Shown here: in pieces, positions 15,965-25,284 of the stretch | Numbering within the stretch: the first letter of the stretch is position 1 | Layout: every line of letters begins with the position of its first letter | From: UPXZ01 sp964568675 | GTDB taxonomy: Bacteria; Bacteroidota; Bacteroidia; Bacteroidales; Paludibacteraceae | Length of the DNA stretch: 31,372 nucleotides | Reading direction: 5' to 3' | Assembly: GCA_964568675.1 (NCBI GenBank) | Contig: CAZMQV010000039.1 | Location: 1 to 31,372 of the forward strand | Notes under the pieces: model-generated | Told to the model about the DNA's origin: nothing | The model's database searches: none | What the model saw: only the letters and a program-made list of their open reading frames with translations | Translations under genes and position numbers: made by a program

Positions 15965-18000
15965 ACAAAATACATTTATTCACAGCGCTTTTGACACTCA
16001 TCACCTTGGGCAGCTGTAATACTACTGACACGGAAATAGAATTTCCAATTCCCGATTTGCCGGAATCATCCATTCCAGCTGAAGAAATCAAGGGTGAGCT
16101 TTTAATAAAATTCAAACCTGAAATGAGCGACATACTTGATCGCTCCATGCAACGACGCGCACGTGGCGCGTCGAAAGGGAGGTTTGGGATTCCATCCACC
16201 GACGAGGTTCTTGAGATTCTTGGCGTGTATGACTTTGAACGTGTTTTCCCGATTGACCCTCAAACCGAAGATCGCACCCGCGCTGCCGGGATGCACCTCT
16301 GGTATTTGGTGCGCTTTGATGAGCACACCGACACGCGTGAAGCCACTGACAAACTATCACAACTTGGTGAAATTTCGAAAATACAATACAATAGAACAAT
16401 TCAGCGATCATACAACAACAAAAAGAAGCCCTATCTCGTTGCAGAGTCTGCTCATAATTATGGAGCAAGTCAATTTGGAAGCTTCCCTTTTGACGACCCG
16501 GGACTATACCGTCAATGGGGCTACATCAACCGCACCGGTTATCCGTTTGAGAAAGCTTGGGCAAAGACAATAGCCGGCTCTGATGTGAATTGCGAAGAAG
16601 CATGGCAATACAGCACCGGCGATCCGTCCATCATTGTGGCTGTGCTTGACGAAGGCGTGATGTGGAATCACCCCGACCTGGAGGCAAACATGTGGATTAA
16701 TGAATCGGAAAAACTATTCTCTGAAAACGATGCTGATGGCAATGGCTACATAGGCGACAGATATGGTTATAATTTCGTAACTAACAGTGGAATCATATCA
16801 TGGGCAAGCAACTACGATGTAGGTCATGGCACACACGTAGCAGGCACTATTGCCGCTGTCAACGGTAATGGAGAAGGAGTTTGCGGCATTGCAGGTGGCG
16901 CGCCGGGCAAACCCGGTGTGAAAATCATGTCGTGTCAGCTGTTTGATGGTCAATATGCCGCTACGCTGGCAATGGAAGCCAAAGCTATCAAATATGCCGC
17001 TGACAATGGCGCCGTAATACTCCAATGCAGCTGGGGCTACAACTCCGCTTTGTCAAACATGCTAATGTATAATCCCGGTCCCGCAAGCGAAAAAGAGTGG
17101 GAAAAACTTTATCCTCTCGAAAAAGAGGCTTTGGACTACTTTATAAAAAATGCCGGCTCTCCAAATGGTGTTATTCAAGGTGGATTGGCTATTTTCGCCT
17201 CCGGCAATGAATATTCCGCCATGTCAGCATTTCCGGCAGCCTACTCCGGATGTATTGCCGTAAGCTCAATATCAGCAGATTTCACACCTTCGTCCTTCTC
17301 AAACTTCGGCGCGGAGGTTGACCTTGCAGCTCCCGGAGGCGATACTGACTACTATGGCACACCGGGCGAACTGGAAAACCCAAACGACATGCAAGGCTCG
17401 ATATACTCTACATTAGTCATCGATGGACAACCGGGATATGGCTACATGGATGGCACATCCATGGCATGCCCCGCTGCTGCAGGAGTTGCCGCACTTGGGC
17501 TTTCGTATGCGGCTGAACTTCGACGACACTTTACAGCTACTGAGTTTCGTCAATTGCTCATTTCGTCGGCAAATGACTTAAACCAATATTATTCCGGCGA
17601 AAAACTATATTACTACAACCACAACTCAGGAGGCTCACCGGCAACACGTATGGATTTATCGTTATATCGAGGTAAAATGGGTAAATTAGCCAACGCGGGC
17701 GCATTGCTCAGCGCAGTAGCCGCAAGTGGTTCGGAAATGAAGGTGCCGAATATATATGTAGCGCCAAACAAGACGGTAAACTTAGATTTGAGTAAGTATT
17801 TCCTGAAAGGCGAAACACTTACATACACCTGCACCGTAGCCGACGCTACCGTTGCTGCAATTTCGATAACAGGCAGCAAACTATCTGTAAGTGGTCTGAA
17901 AACCGCTTACACCACAGCTACAATAAGCACAAGCAATGGAAAAAAACAAACAATCAGCATCACCGTGCGTGAGAATGCGGGCAACAACGGTTGGATGTAA
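15961..18000 (+). CDS. Surface lipoprotein S8 (subtilisin-family) serine protease, 679 aa
   Basis: The signal sequence ends at TLGSC (Cys19) and is followed by an acid-containing linker, so the enzyme is probably tethered outside. An N-terminal propeptide-like domain (about 42-150) resembles the fervidolysin/S8 pro-domain. The catalytic domain spans about 205-560 with all key residues present: Asp230 in VAVLDEGV, His289 in GHGTHVAG, oxyanion Asn416 in ASGN, and Ser500 in GTSMACPAAAG. A beta-sandwich C-terminal domain follows from about 592. The enzyme would hydrolyse peptide bonds in extracellular protein, or process surface partners. Placed at the end of a SusD/BACON/LRR gene set, it is the main evidence that this locus handles protein or peptide rather than glycan. 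No lesion is seen. Confidence 0.93.
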   Translation: MNKIHLFTALLTLITLGSCNTTDTEIEFPIPDLPESSIPAEEIKGELLIKFKPEMSDILDRSMQRRARGASKGRFGIPSTDEVLEILGVYDFERVFPIDPQTEDRTRAAGMHLWYLVRFDEHTDTREATDKLSQLGEISKIQYNRTIQRSYNNKKKPYLVAESAHNYGASQFGSFPFDDPGLYRQWGYINRTGYPFEKAWAKTIAGSDVNCEEAWQYSTGDPSIIVAVLDEGVMWNHPDLEANMWINESEKLFSENDADGNGYIGDRYGYNFVTNSGIISWASNYDVGHGTHVAGTIAAVNGNGEGVCGIAGGAPGKPGVKIMSCQLFDGQYAATLAMEAKAIKYAADNGAVILQCSWGYNSALSNMLMYNPGPASEKEWEKLYPLEKEALDYFIKNAGSPNGVIQGGLAIFASGNEYSAMSAFPAAYSGCIAVSSISADFTPSSFSNFGAEVDLAAPGGDTDYYGTPGELENPNDMQGSIYSTLVIDGQPGYGYMDGTSMACPAAAGVAALGLSYAAELRRHFTATEFRQLLISSANDLNQYYSGEKLYYYNHNSGGSPATRMDLSLYRGKMGKLANAGALLSAVAASGSEMKVPNIYVAPNKTVNLDLSKYFLKGETLTYTCTVADATVAAISITGSKLSVSGLKTAYTTATISTSNGKKQTISITVRENAGNNGWM

Positions 18001-18117
18001 ATGAGAACTACGAACAACAAAGAATAAATCAAAATACGGTAAACAATGTTGTCGGGAAGAGTTTCTTAGTACAGGAACGAGCGCACAGCTTTACACGTAT
18101 TTTACAAAACAGAGAAT

Positions 18118-18585
18118 ATGAGAAAAATCTTAGAGATATTCAGTCTTTTGGTTTTTGCATTCACAATCGCCTCATGCGAAAAAGAATCGGAACCTACGAT
18201 AGCATCACTCGATGTCAACTACATCAACATAGATGGCACTTGGCAATTGGACGAATGGAACGGTAAACCTCTACCCGAGGATACGTATCTTTACATTGTA
18301 TTTAATCGCAAAGATCAAAGTTACCAAATCTATCAGAAATTCGACAGCATGTATGCCCGCCTCATCACCGGTCATTTCAATCTGACGAAAGACGAAGACT
18401 TTGGCGATATCATCAACGGAACATACGACTATGGGATGGGCGATTGGAACAATGCCTACATCATCAGCAATCTTTTAGCTTCCGGCTCAATGACCTGGAC
18501 AATCAAAGATAACAGCGCCGATGTATCCAAATACGTGCGACGCGACAAAGTGCCGGCAAACATCGTAGCAGAAGCGACTAAATAA
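18118..18585 (+). CDS. Small lipocalin-like lipoprotein, 155 aa
   Basis: The lipoprotein signal ends at TIASC (Cys20), followed by EKESEP. The mature part looks like one small beta barrel of the lipocalin-like type, common in Bacteroidota lipoproteins. It opens with a strand containing INIDGTWQLDEWNGKPL and continues with YLYIVFNRKDQSYQIYQKF, then GHFNLTKDEDFGDIINGTYD and SGSMTWTIKD. The gene begins 117 bases after the protease stop, on the same strand, and ends just before the strong bidirectional terminator. It is therefore probably the last gene of the proteolysis operon. The gap shows no clear promoter. Ligand and function are unknown. Confidence 0.75.
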   Translation: MRKILEIFSLLVFAFTIASCEKESEPTIASLDVNYINIDGTWQLDEWNGKPLPEDTYLYIVFNRKDQSYQIYQKFDSMYARLITGHFNLTKDEDFGDIINGTYDYGMGDWNNAYIISNLLASGSMTWTIKDNSADVSKYVRRDKVPANIVAEATK

Positions 18586-18607
18586 CATGCTGACATAGTT
18601 ACAACAA

Positions 18608-18641
18608 AAAAAGTATCGAACGACATTGTTCGATACTTTTT
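18608..18641. terminator. Strong bidirectional intrinsic terminator
   Basis: A perfect 14-base-pair stem (18608-18621 with 18628-18641) encloses a 6-base loop. A-rich sequence flanks the left side and T-rich sequence the right, so it works on both strands. It separates the convergent lipocalin-like gene and the GH13 gene. Confidence 0.9.
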
Positions 18642-18666
18642 CGTTTATTCCACTTCTGTATTTTTA

Positions 18667-21384
18667 CTATCTTTTCACCACTTTCTCCACCACGCTACCC
18701 TGATTGGTAACAACCTCAAGCAAATAGATACCTGCTGCGCAATCGGTGAAATTCACTTCTTTGGTATTCCCAAGATTTCTGACCAAACTTCCTTGCGCGT
18801 TATACAGGCTTACCGACACGACATTGTCTGAAGTGGCAATCCACAGTTTCCCATCGCCGAGGCGAGGATAAACAGTCAGGTTCGACACCATGGTGTTTTC
18901 GGTGTTCGAGTTCGGATCAACAATTCTATCGGTATATATTTTCACATCTCCGGCATTCAGTGTAAGTGTCATATTGGTATTGCTCACATTGAGCGTTTCG
19001 CCACTCAGCAATTCATACCAATTTCCTGATTTCGAAAAATTTGGATAAGCTGTCGTACTTCCCGATGCTTGAAAATTTCCAAGCATTACCATATTCAAAT
19101 CGTTGTGAGTAATCGCGATACGCTTACCCGAACTCCAATCGCCTCCACCAACATTGAGTTGGTAATTTCCTTCGGTAAATGCTTTTGGGAACAGTTTTTT
19201 TAGCGAAATGATTTTGGCAGACTTGTCATAAGCAGCTTTTCGGTGAGGGAGGTTGAGCCAAGTAAAAGCGGATGGCTTGGGCGAAGTGCGTCCACCAAGC
19301 GACTCGATGGAATAGTCGAAACCCATTTCACCAAACTGCCACACCATTTTAGGACCCGGAGTCAATGTCGTAAAAGCGATATTAAGGGGAACACGTCCTA
19401 CGCGCGCTATCGAATCAGTTTTCACGATTCCATCTCCTAAACTTTTTGCTTTATAGAAATTACGTTCTTCATCGTGGCTTTCGGCATAGCCAATCCACTT
19501 GCGGGGCGATGAGTTCATACCATTAAAATCGGCTCCCGAATTAAATCCCATTGCTGCCTGACTGTAGGCATAATTCATATTTCGCCACAGATACATTCCC
19601 TTCGAAGCCAGATAATCTTCTTCAGCACCACCTACAAAATGTTCGAGAATAAACACGGCATCCGGCTTCACCGCTTTTACAGCATCATAGTATTCCGAAA
19701 GATAACTTACCCTACCCGCATCATAAGTAGATTCGGTTCCGGAACTTTGGGTAAATCCTTTAGTAAGGTCCATGCGGTAGCCATCCACTTTATATTCGGT
19801 AATCCAATATTGCAACACGCGATTGAAGTACTCGCGCGTGCCGGTGAAGCTATGGTTGAAGTCGTTGTAAACACTAAACTGATGCGGCGCGGAGGGGTTC
19901 ATCCAAGGATTGTTGGATGCGGGGCGGTTGTTGGTCGAGTCCCAATAAAGCATTGCAAACGTATTGATTCCGGTGGCGTGGTTAAACACCATATCCAATA
20001 TAACCGCTATGCCGCGTCTGTGGCATTCATCAACAAATTTTTTATACATTTCCGATGTTCCATAAGCTTTATCGGGAGCGAAGAAATGGTTCGGGTTATA
20101 GCCCCAGCTATCGTTTCCGTCAAATTCCTGCACCGGCATCAGTTCAATAGCCGTTACGCCCAATGTTTGCAGATAGTCAAGTCTTTGTATCGCCGCTTGC
20201 AGGCTTCTCTCTGTCGTAAAGTCGCGGAGCAGCATTTCATAAATCACCAGATTATCCGGATTTTGCACCGCAAAATTGCTGATTTCCCAATTATAAGCCG
20301 GTTTGTTGCTTTGCAGCGTAGCTACAAGTCCGGTAGTTTTACCTTCGGGATAAGCCGGGAGGTTCGGATAAATCTGCATTTTCTCGTTAATCCATTTATC
20401 GTTCCAGGGGTCGAGCACCAATTCGGTGTAGGGGTCGCTCACACGCAATGTGTTGTCCACCAAGTATTGAAACCCATACAGCTTGCCCGGTGTCAAATCG
20501 GTCAGCGTCAGCCACCAGTAGTTACCATCTTTTTTCATCTGATACTTGTTTTGCTGCGTCCAGTTGGAGAAATCGCCAATAACAAAAACGCTTTGCTTGT
20601 TGGGCGCATAGAGTATTAATGTCGCTTGGGTGCCATTAGCGGAGTAGTTGATACCGTCCTTATAGCCGGCAGGGCGCGCCTCATTCACCACCGGAGCTGG
20701 CACACACACATTCACCGTGTCGTATTTGGACACGCCGGACGAGGTAGCTTTTGCTATCAACTGATAATCAATAGTTTGAGAATACGTAAAACTATGCGAA
20801 AGCGATGTAGCAGCATTGGCTGTTTTCTTGCTTTCGCCATTTACGAAGAGTTCAAGATTGGCTGCCGATGATGCCACAATCTCGATATTCTCAGTAATAC
20901 CTACGGTTACGGATTTGTCGGAAGCGGGATTTGTGAACGCCACATTAAAACCTTCTTGAAAGATATCTACAAAAATATCTTGATTACCAGCCGCTTTACC
21001 CTCTTTGGTTTTGTCGGCGCTGCGAAACACAAAGGATAGCCGGGTAGCCTTTTCGCCTGCCTGCATACCATAATAAGAGAAAACCGAAGGCGATAATACG
21101 AGCTTCCACTTGTTGTTTCCCATCGAAGTGAGTTTATACTTGGCAGCATTGTCGCCCCAAACCGGCGCATAACGCCAATCACCCAAATTGGAGGTAACGC
21201 CCGTGTGCGCATACACATCGCCGGTGAAGCCCATCAGCCCTTTGTTACCTTGCGAAGCATCATAAATAATTTCGACCGAGCCACTGCTTTGTGTAAAAAT
21301 TGCGGGATTTGTTGTGATGATTTGCCCACGACTCGCTACAGCGAAGATGAAAGCTATCATCAAAATAATATTTTTCTTGTTCAT
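18667..21384 (-). CDS. Multidomain GH13 alpha-amylase-family enzyme with T9SS sorting domain, 905 aa
   Basis: The product should act on alpha-1,4-glucans such as starch or glycogen outside the cell. The order is: signal peptide (1-20, not a lipobox); a beta-rich module (about 24-150) like those in Bacteroidota amylases; an Ig-like module (150-228); a CBM48-like module (about 250-330, VFVIGDFSNWTQQ); the GH13 barrel (about 375-730); a C-terminal beta domain; and a type-A T9SS sorting domain (about 832-905, ending VVEKVVKR). Catalytic residues are Asp539 (GYRMDL), Glu581 (ILEHF) and Asp638 (ESHDEE), with DMVFNH at 464-469. It is divergent from the GH16/GH88 locus and convergent with the protease operon, with its own promoter. 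The exact GH13 subfamily and product are not certain. Confidence 0.9.
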   Translation of the reverse strand: MNKKNIILMIAFIFAVASRGQIITTNPAIFTQSSGSVEIIYDASQGNKGLMGFTGDVYAHTGVTSNLGDWRYAPVWGDNAAKYKLTSMGNNKWKLVLSPSVFSYYGMQAGEKATRLSFVFRSADKTKEGKAAGNQDIFVDIFQEGFNVAFTNPASDKSVTVGITENIEIVASSAANLELFVNGESKKTANAATSLSHSFTYSQTIDYQLIAKATSSGVSKYDTVNVCVPAPVVNEARPAGYKDGINYSANGTQATLILYAPNKQSVFVIGDFSNWTQQNKYQMKKDGNYWWLTLTDLTPGKLYGFQYLVDNTLRVSDPYTELVLDPWNDKWINEKMQIYPNLPAYPEGKTTGLVATLQSNKPAYNWEISNFAVQNPDNLVIYEMLLRDFTTERSLQAAIQRLDYLQTLGVTAIELMPVQEFDGNDSWGYNPNHFFAPDKAYGTSEMYKKFVDECHRRGIAVILDMVFNHATGINTFAMLYWDSTNNRPASNNPWMNPSAPHQFSVYNDFNHSFTGTREYFNRVLQYWITEYKVDGYRMDLTKGFTQSSGTESTYDAGRVSYLSEYYDAVKAVKPDAVFILEHFVGGAEEDYLASKGMYLWRNMNYAYSQAAMGFNSGADFNGMNSSPRKWIGYAESHDEERNFYKAKSLGDGIVKTDSIARVGRVPLNIAFTTLTPGPKMVWQFGEMGFDYSIESLGGRTSPKPSAFTWLNLPHRKAAYDKSAKIISLKKLFPKAFTEGNYQLNVGGGDWSSGKRIAITHNDLNMVMLGNFQASGSTTAYPNFSKSGNWYELLSGETLNVSNTNMTLTLNAGDVKIYTDRIVDPNSNTENTMVSNLTVYPRLGDGKLWIATSDNVVSVSLYNAQGSLVRNLGNTKEVNFTDCAAGIYLLEVVTNQGSVVEKVVKR

Positions 21385-21412
21385 GCGAATATAAAGGATT
21401 GAAGTTATTGTG

Positions 21413-21442
21413 CAAAAATAGAATAAATGAATTGTCTCCCAT
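21413..21442 (-). promoter_or_regulatory. Probable promoter of the GH13 gene
   Basis: Read on the minus strand, TATTTTTG (21413-21420) matches the -7 consensus. ATG, 19 bases upstream at 21440-21442, is one base from the TTG -33 element. The start would be near 21406, giving a leader of about 20 bases. Confidence 0.5.
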
Positions 21443-21477
21443 CCGCATTTTCCTGTTTTTGAAACGCTTAACTATTT

Positions 21478-21487
21478 CAAACGTTTG
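21478..21487. promoter_or_regulatory. LacI-type palindrome CAAACGTTTG in the divergent region
   Basis: The perfect 10-base palindrome with a central CG has the form of LacI-family operators. It lies about 70 bases upstream of the GH13 start point and about 200 upstream of the SusC start point. No LacI-type gene is present in the window, so the regulator would be encoded elsewhere. A 10-base palindrome could also arise by chance. Confidence 0.35.
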
Positions 21488-21654
21488 CGAATAACCCTAA
21501 GTTTGGAAATATAAGCATAAAAAAGATACGTTGTAAAATCAACGTGGACTTCTGAAAAAGGGAAAAAGGGAAACGACAAAACATCACAACTACGCAATTT
21601 TTCCGAATTATATGCTACAATCTTCCATAGAGGGTTTCCTAATAGAAAAGCACA

Positions 21655-21684
21655 TTGAAATATCAAAATTACATTCTACTTTTG
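21655..21684 (+). promoter_or_regulatory. Bacteroidota-type promoter of the SusC/SusD/GH16/GH88 operon
   Basis: TTG (21655-21657), exactly 19 bases, then TACTTTTG (21677-21684) match both elements. The start would be near 21691, leaving a leader of about 100 bases before the ATG at 21791. Apart from the two promoters and the palindrome, 21385-21790 holds no gene. Confidence 0.7.
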
Positions 21685-21790
21685 CTTCGTAAAGCAGAAG
21701 CGAAAAGTCTTTTATCTCAAAAAAAAGGATTTTATATCAGCAACAAATTAACTACCACAAATCAATTACTAACTAATTAAAAACTAATGT

Positions 21791-24700
21791 ATGAAGAACA
21801 AAAAGATTCAGGGTCGAATCCATTGTAACATTTCGCCCTCAAAGCATTTCTTATTGTCCATGCGAACAATGTTTATCATTGTTTTTTTATGGAGTTTGAA
21901 TGTAAATGTCGGAGCTTCAACTTCGAATAACAAGAACAATGAAAAAAACGTTGTTAAAGAACAAGGTGCGTATGTAGATTTTCAACAACAGAAAAAACAA
22001 GTAAGTGGCACGGTAAAAGACGCATCCGGCATGCCTATTATTGGCGCCAGAGTGCAAGTAGCCGGAAGTGCTACCGGAGTAGCCACCAACATTGATGGGA
22101 ACTTCACTTTGGAAGTTGACAACAACGCCTCTCTTCAGGTGTCTTACGTGGGATATCTACCCCAAACAATTTCTGTAATCGGGAAAACAACTTTCGAAGT
22201 AACTCTACAAGAAGACACCAAATCGCTTGAAGAGCTGGTAGTCGTAGGCTATGGAGTACAGAAAAAAGTTAATCTCACTGGATCTGTAGCAAGTGTAGGC
22301 GCACAAAAAATCGAAAACCGCCCGATGACAAACCTTTCATCAGGATTAGGAGGCTTGGCAAGTGGAGTGCAAGTGCGTCAAAGCAGCGGTAAACCCGGTA
22401 GCGACGGCGCGAGCATTCTTATTCGCGGTACCGGCACATTCTCCGGCTCCAACAGTCCGATGGTAGTGATTGATGGAGTGGTGGTGGACGAGGGCAACGC
22501 AATAAACTCGGTTAACACGGAAGATGTGGAAAGTGTGAGTATATTGAAAGATGCTGCTTCCGCCGCCATTTACGGTTCACGTGCAGCAAACGGAGTGATA
22601 CTGATAACTACAAAAGGTGGCAAGAAAAAGCAGGCAGCAACCTTTAGCTACTCTTCACTTTTTGCTCAAAGCAATATTAGCTCAAAATTCAGCATCGAAT
22701 CCAATACTGCCGAATGGATGAGCATGCACAACCGTGCGCACATCAACATCAATCCCGATGGAATAGTCAAAGATCCGAGTTTGCTTCCTTACAAACAAGC
22801 TCATATTGACACTTGGCGTGCTGCTTCGCAAAATCCGAATGCTACTGACAATGAATGGGGCGTGCCAAACTACCTTGCTTACCCGAATACCGACTGGACA
22901 AAATACTTCTATTACCCAAGTTTTTACCACAAACATACGCTACAAGCGAGTGGTGGTGGCGACAATAGCACCTACCTGCTTTCAGCCGGCTATCAGTCAA
23001 ACCCCGGCACAATGCCCAACACATCAATGAACGAATACTCCATTCGCGCAAATGTAGAAACTAAAGTAGCAAATTTTCTGAAAGTTGGAACAAAAACCTT
23101 TATGAACCAACGCTATGGCGACGTAGCCGACTCAAGCACCGATGGCGCTTTGTATTACATCAATCAGATGGTGCCTGCAATGACACCAATGCACGATGGC
23201 AAATATGGTTCGCTCGAAGACCCTACTCTCAACGCTACACTCAATCCGCAAAACATGGAAAATCCACTTGCTCGCCTGGTTTACAGAGATGGACAACACA
23301 TCACCAGCCGCCTAAACACAACCTGGTATGTAGGGGCAGAGCTATTGAAGGGCTTGAACGCTGAAGTAAAATTCAACTATCAGGATGCCATGTGGGATCA
23401 GCGGGAATATGATGTCAACATCAAACGATACAGCTTCCGCACCGGTGAAGTTCTTGCCGAATACAACAGCAACCTGAACCTCGCTACGACTTCTCGTTCA
23501 TTCACCCGCCAAATTGCGCGCAACCTCATTGGTACGTTAAACTACATGAAATCTTTCGGGGATCATGACTTCACAGCATTGCTCGGATACGAACAAACTT
23601 ACTGGAATTACAATGGATTCAGCGCAAGCAAAAAAGGATTACTCGATTATTCCATTACCGACATCACTACCGGCACGGAAATGAACTCAATAGGAGGAAG
23701 TTACGAACGCGACTATGCGATGATATCCCAATTCGGACGTATCAACTACGGTTATTTAGGCAAGTATTTATTTGAAGCCAATTTTCGCCGCGACGGATCG
23801 TCTCGTTTCGCACCCGGTCATCGCTACGGTGTTTTTCCATCTGTATCTTTGGGATGGAGAGCAAGTGAAGAGGCGTTTTTTACTCCATTAAAATCGGTTG
23901 TTGAAAATCTGAAACTGAGAGCTTCGTGGGGACAACTCGGAAACGTTACATCCAGCTACTACGCTTGGCAAGCGCTTTACGGCTCTACGAGTTTGGTACT
24001 CAATGAAATTGAAACCAAAGGACTTTACCCGTCTCAGCTACCCAATTCCTCATTAACGTGGGAACATGTAACGACAACAAATTTTGGATTTGATGCTCAA
24101 TTCTTACATCAACGACTCAATATCGAATTTGACGTGTATAATAGACTAACCGAGGGAATCCTCACAACTCCTATTGCATATTCAACACGTGGCGACATAA
24201 CAATCCCGATGGAAAATGCCGCAAGCGTAGGCAATAAAGGACTTGAAATAGTGGCAACATGGAACGACAAAATTGGTGACGTACGATACTCAATTGGAGG
24301 TAACTTCTCATACAACCAAAACAAAGTGGTAAAATATCTGGGCAAACTTGAATATGGTTACGATCAGAAAGATTTTGACGTATGGGGAAATCCGGTGTGG
24401 AAATACATGAACTACGCAGCGCTCAACGGCCGCCCGGAAGGACACATGCTCAGCGAGCAATTCCTGCAAACACCTTATCGGGGCACAGGCACTTACAACA
24501 ACGCCGATGGCAGCGTCAATCCTAATGGAGGACCTAAGGATGGAATGATTCGCTCTACACAAGACTTGCAATGGGTAAAAGACATGGTGAAAGCCGGCTA
24601 TAAATTCAATGGACAATCCTCCGCTGCCGTAACACGCGATAAATTTTGGTATGGCGAATATGTTTATGCAGACAACAATGGTGACGGTAACTATGGCAAT

Positions 24701-25255
24701 GAATACGACCGTAAATGGACAAACAAATCGAGCACTCCTATTTTCAACTTCGGTGTGCAAGTGTCGGCAGACTGGAAAGGAATTGACATCAGCATGTTAT
24801 GGTCAGGTCAGGGAGGCATGTACTACCACCTATATGGCAATGGGCTGAACAACCCGATTATTTCCAATGTATCAAATACAATTCCGGCAAACGCAAGAAA
24901 TGATTTTTATTTCTTCGACGCTTTGAAATACAAAACTCCGGAAGAAGACCCCGAGTCAAACTACATGAACGCGCCTTATTCCCGACTAAAAACCAGTGGA
25001 GGAACTTTCCAAAGCAATACGGATTACCTGTACAATGCGTCATATATCAAACTAAAGAATCTGCAAATAGGATATACCATACCTAAGTCAATGACAAAAA
25101 AAGCGCACATCGGTAGTTTAAGAGTATTCTTCAGTGGTGAGAATCTACTTACATTTACAAAATTCCCAGGTGCAGACCCGGAAGTAGGTGGCGTAGGTTT
25201 TGGCGCATACCCATTGGCCAGAATGCTTTCTGGTGGTCTTAACGTAACATTCTAA
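21791..25255 (+). CDS. SusC/RagA-family TonB-dependent outer-membrane transporter, 1154 aa, intact
   Basis: This is the barrel half of a SusC/SusD importer that brings oligosaccharides into the periplasm using TonB energy. A long, basic N-terminal signal (about 1-43, hydrophobic FIIVFLWSLNVNV) precedes a carboxypeptidase-like domain (about 70-140, VSGTVKDASGMPIIGARV). Then come the TonB-box-like LEELVVVGYGVQKK (146-159) and the plug ending ILITTKGG (270-277). The full barrel runs to the C-terminal Phe (GGLNVTF). There is no STN domain, so it is not wired to a FecR/sigma pair, unlike the broken SusC at 5555. SusD follows 29 bases later. The ligand is probably the product of the GH16 enzyme in the same operon. 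Confidence 0.95.
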   Translation: MKNKKIQGRIHCNISPSKHFLLSMRTMFIIVFLWSLNVNVGASTSNNKNNEKNVVKEQGAYVDFQQQKKQVSGTVKDASGMPIIGARVQVAGSATGVATNIDGNFTLEVDNNASLQVSYVGYLPQTISVIGKTTFEVTLQEDTKSLEELVVVGYGVQKKVNLTGSVASVGAQKIENRPMTNLSSGLGGLASGVQVRQSSGKPGSDGASILIRGTGTFSGSNSPMVVIDGVVVDEGNAINSVNTEDVESVSILKDAASAAIYGSRAANGVILITTKGGKKKQAATFSYSSLFAQSNISSKFSIESNTAEWMSMHNRAHININPDGIVKDPSLLPYKQAHIDTWRAASQNPNATDNEWGVPNYLAYPNTDWTKYFYYPSFYHKHTLQASGGGDNSTYLLSAGYQSNPGTMPNTSMNEYSIRANVETKVANFLKVGTKTFMNQRYGDVADSSTDGALYYINQMVPAMTPMHDGKYGSLEDPTLNATLNPQNMENPLARLVYRDGQHITSRLNTTWYVGAELLKGLNAEVKFNYQDAMWDQREYDVNIKRYSFRTGEVLAEYNSNLNLATTSRSFTRQIARNLIGTLNYMKSFGDHDFTALLGYEQTYWNYNGFSASKKGLLDYSITDITTGTEMNSIGGSYERDYAMISQFGRINYGYLGKYLFEANFRRDGSSRFAPGHRYGVFPSVSLGWRASEEAFFTPLKSVVENLKLRASWGQLGNVTSSYYAWQALYGSTSLVLNEIETKGLYPSQLPNSSLTWEHVTTTNFGFDAQFLHQRLNIEFDVYNRLTEGILTTPIAYSTRGDITIPMENAASVGNKGLEIVATWNDKIGDVRYSIGGNFSYNQNKVVKYLGKLEYGYDQKDFDVWGNPVWKYMNYAALNGRPEGHMLSEQFLQTPYRGTGTYNNADGSVNPNGGPKDGMIRSTQDLQWVKDMVKAGYKFNGQSSAAVTRDKFWYGEYVYADNNGDGNYGNEYDRKWTNKSSTPIFNFGVQVSADWKGIDISMLWSGQGGMYYHLYGNGLNNPIISNVSNTIPANARNDFYFFDALKYKTPEEDPESNYMNAPYSRLKTSGGTFQSNTDYLYNASYIKLKNLQIGYTIPKSMTKKAHIGSLRVFFSGENLLTFTKFPGADPEVGGVGFGAYPLARMLSGGLNVTF

Positions 25256-25284
25256 TTTTTGTTTACTCTAAAAAATCAAAATAT

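Noticed and set aside
19639..20619. A 326-residue plus-strand open frame opposite the GH13 gene
   Set aside because: It lies wholly inside the well-supported GH13 gene on the other strand, has no recognisable domain and no promoter. It is a shadow frame.
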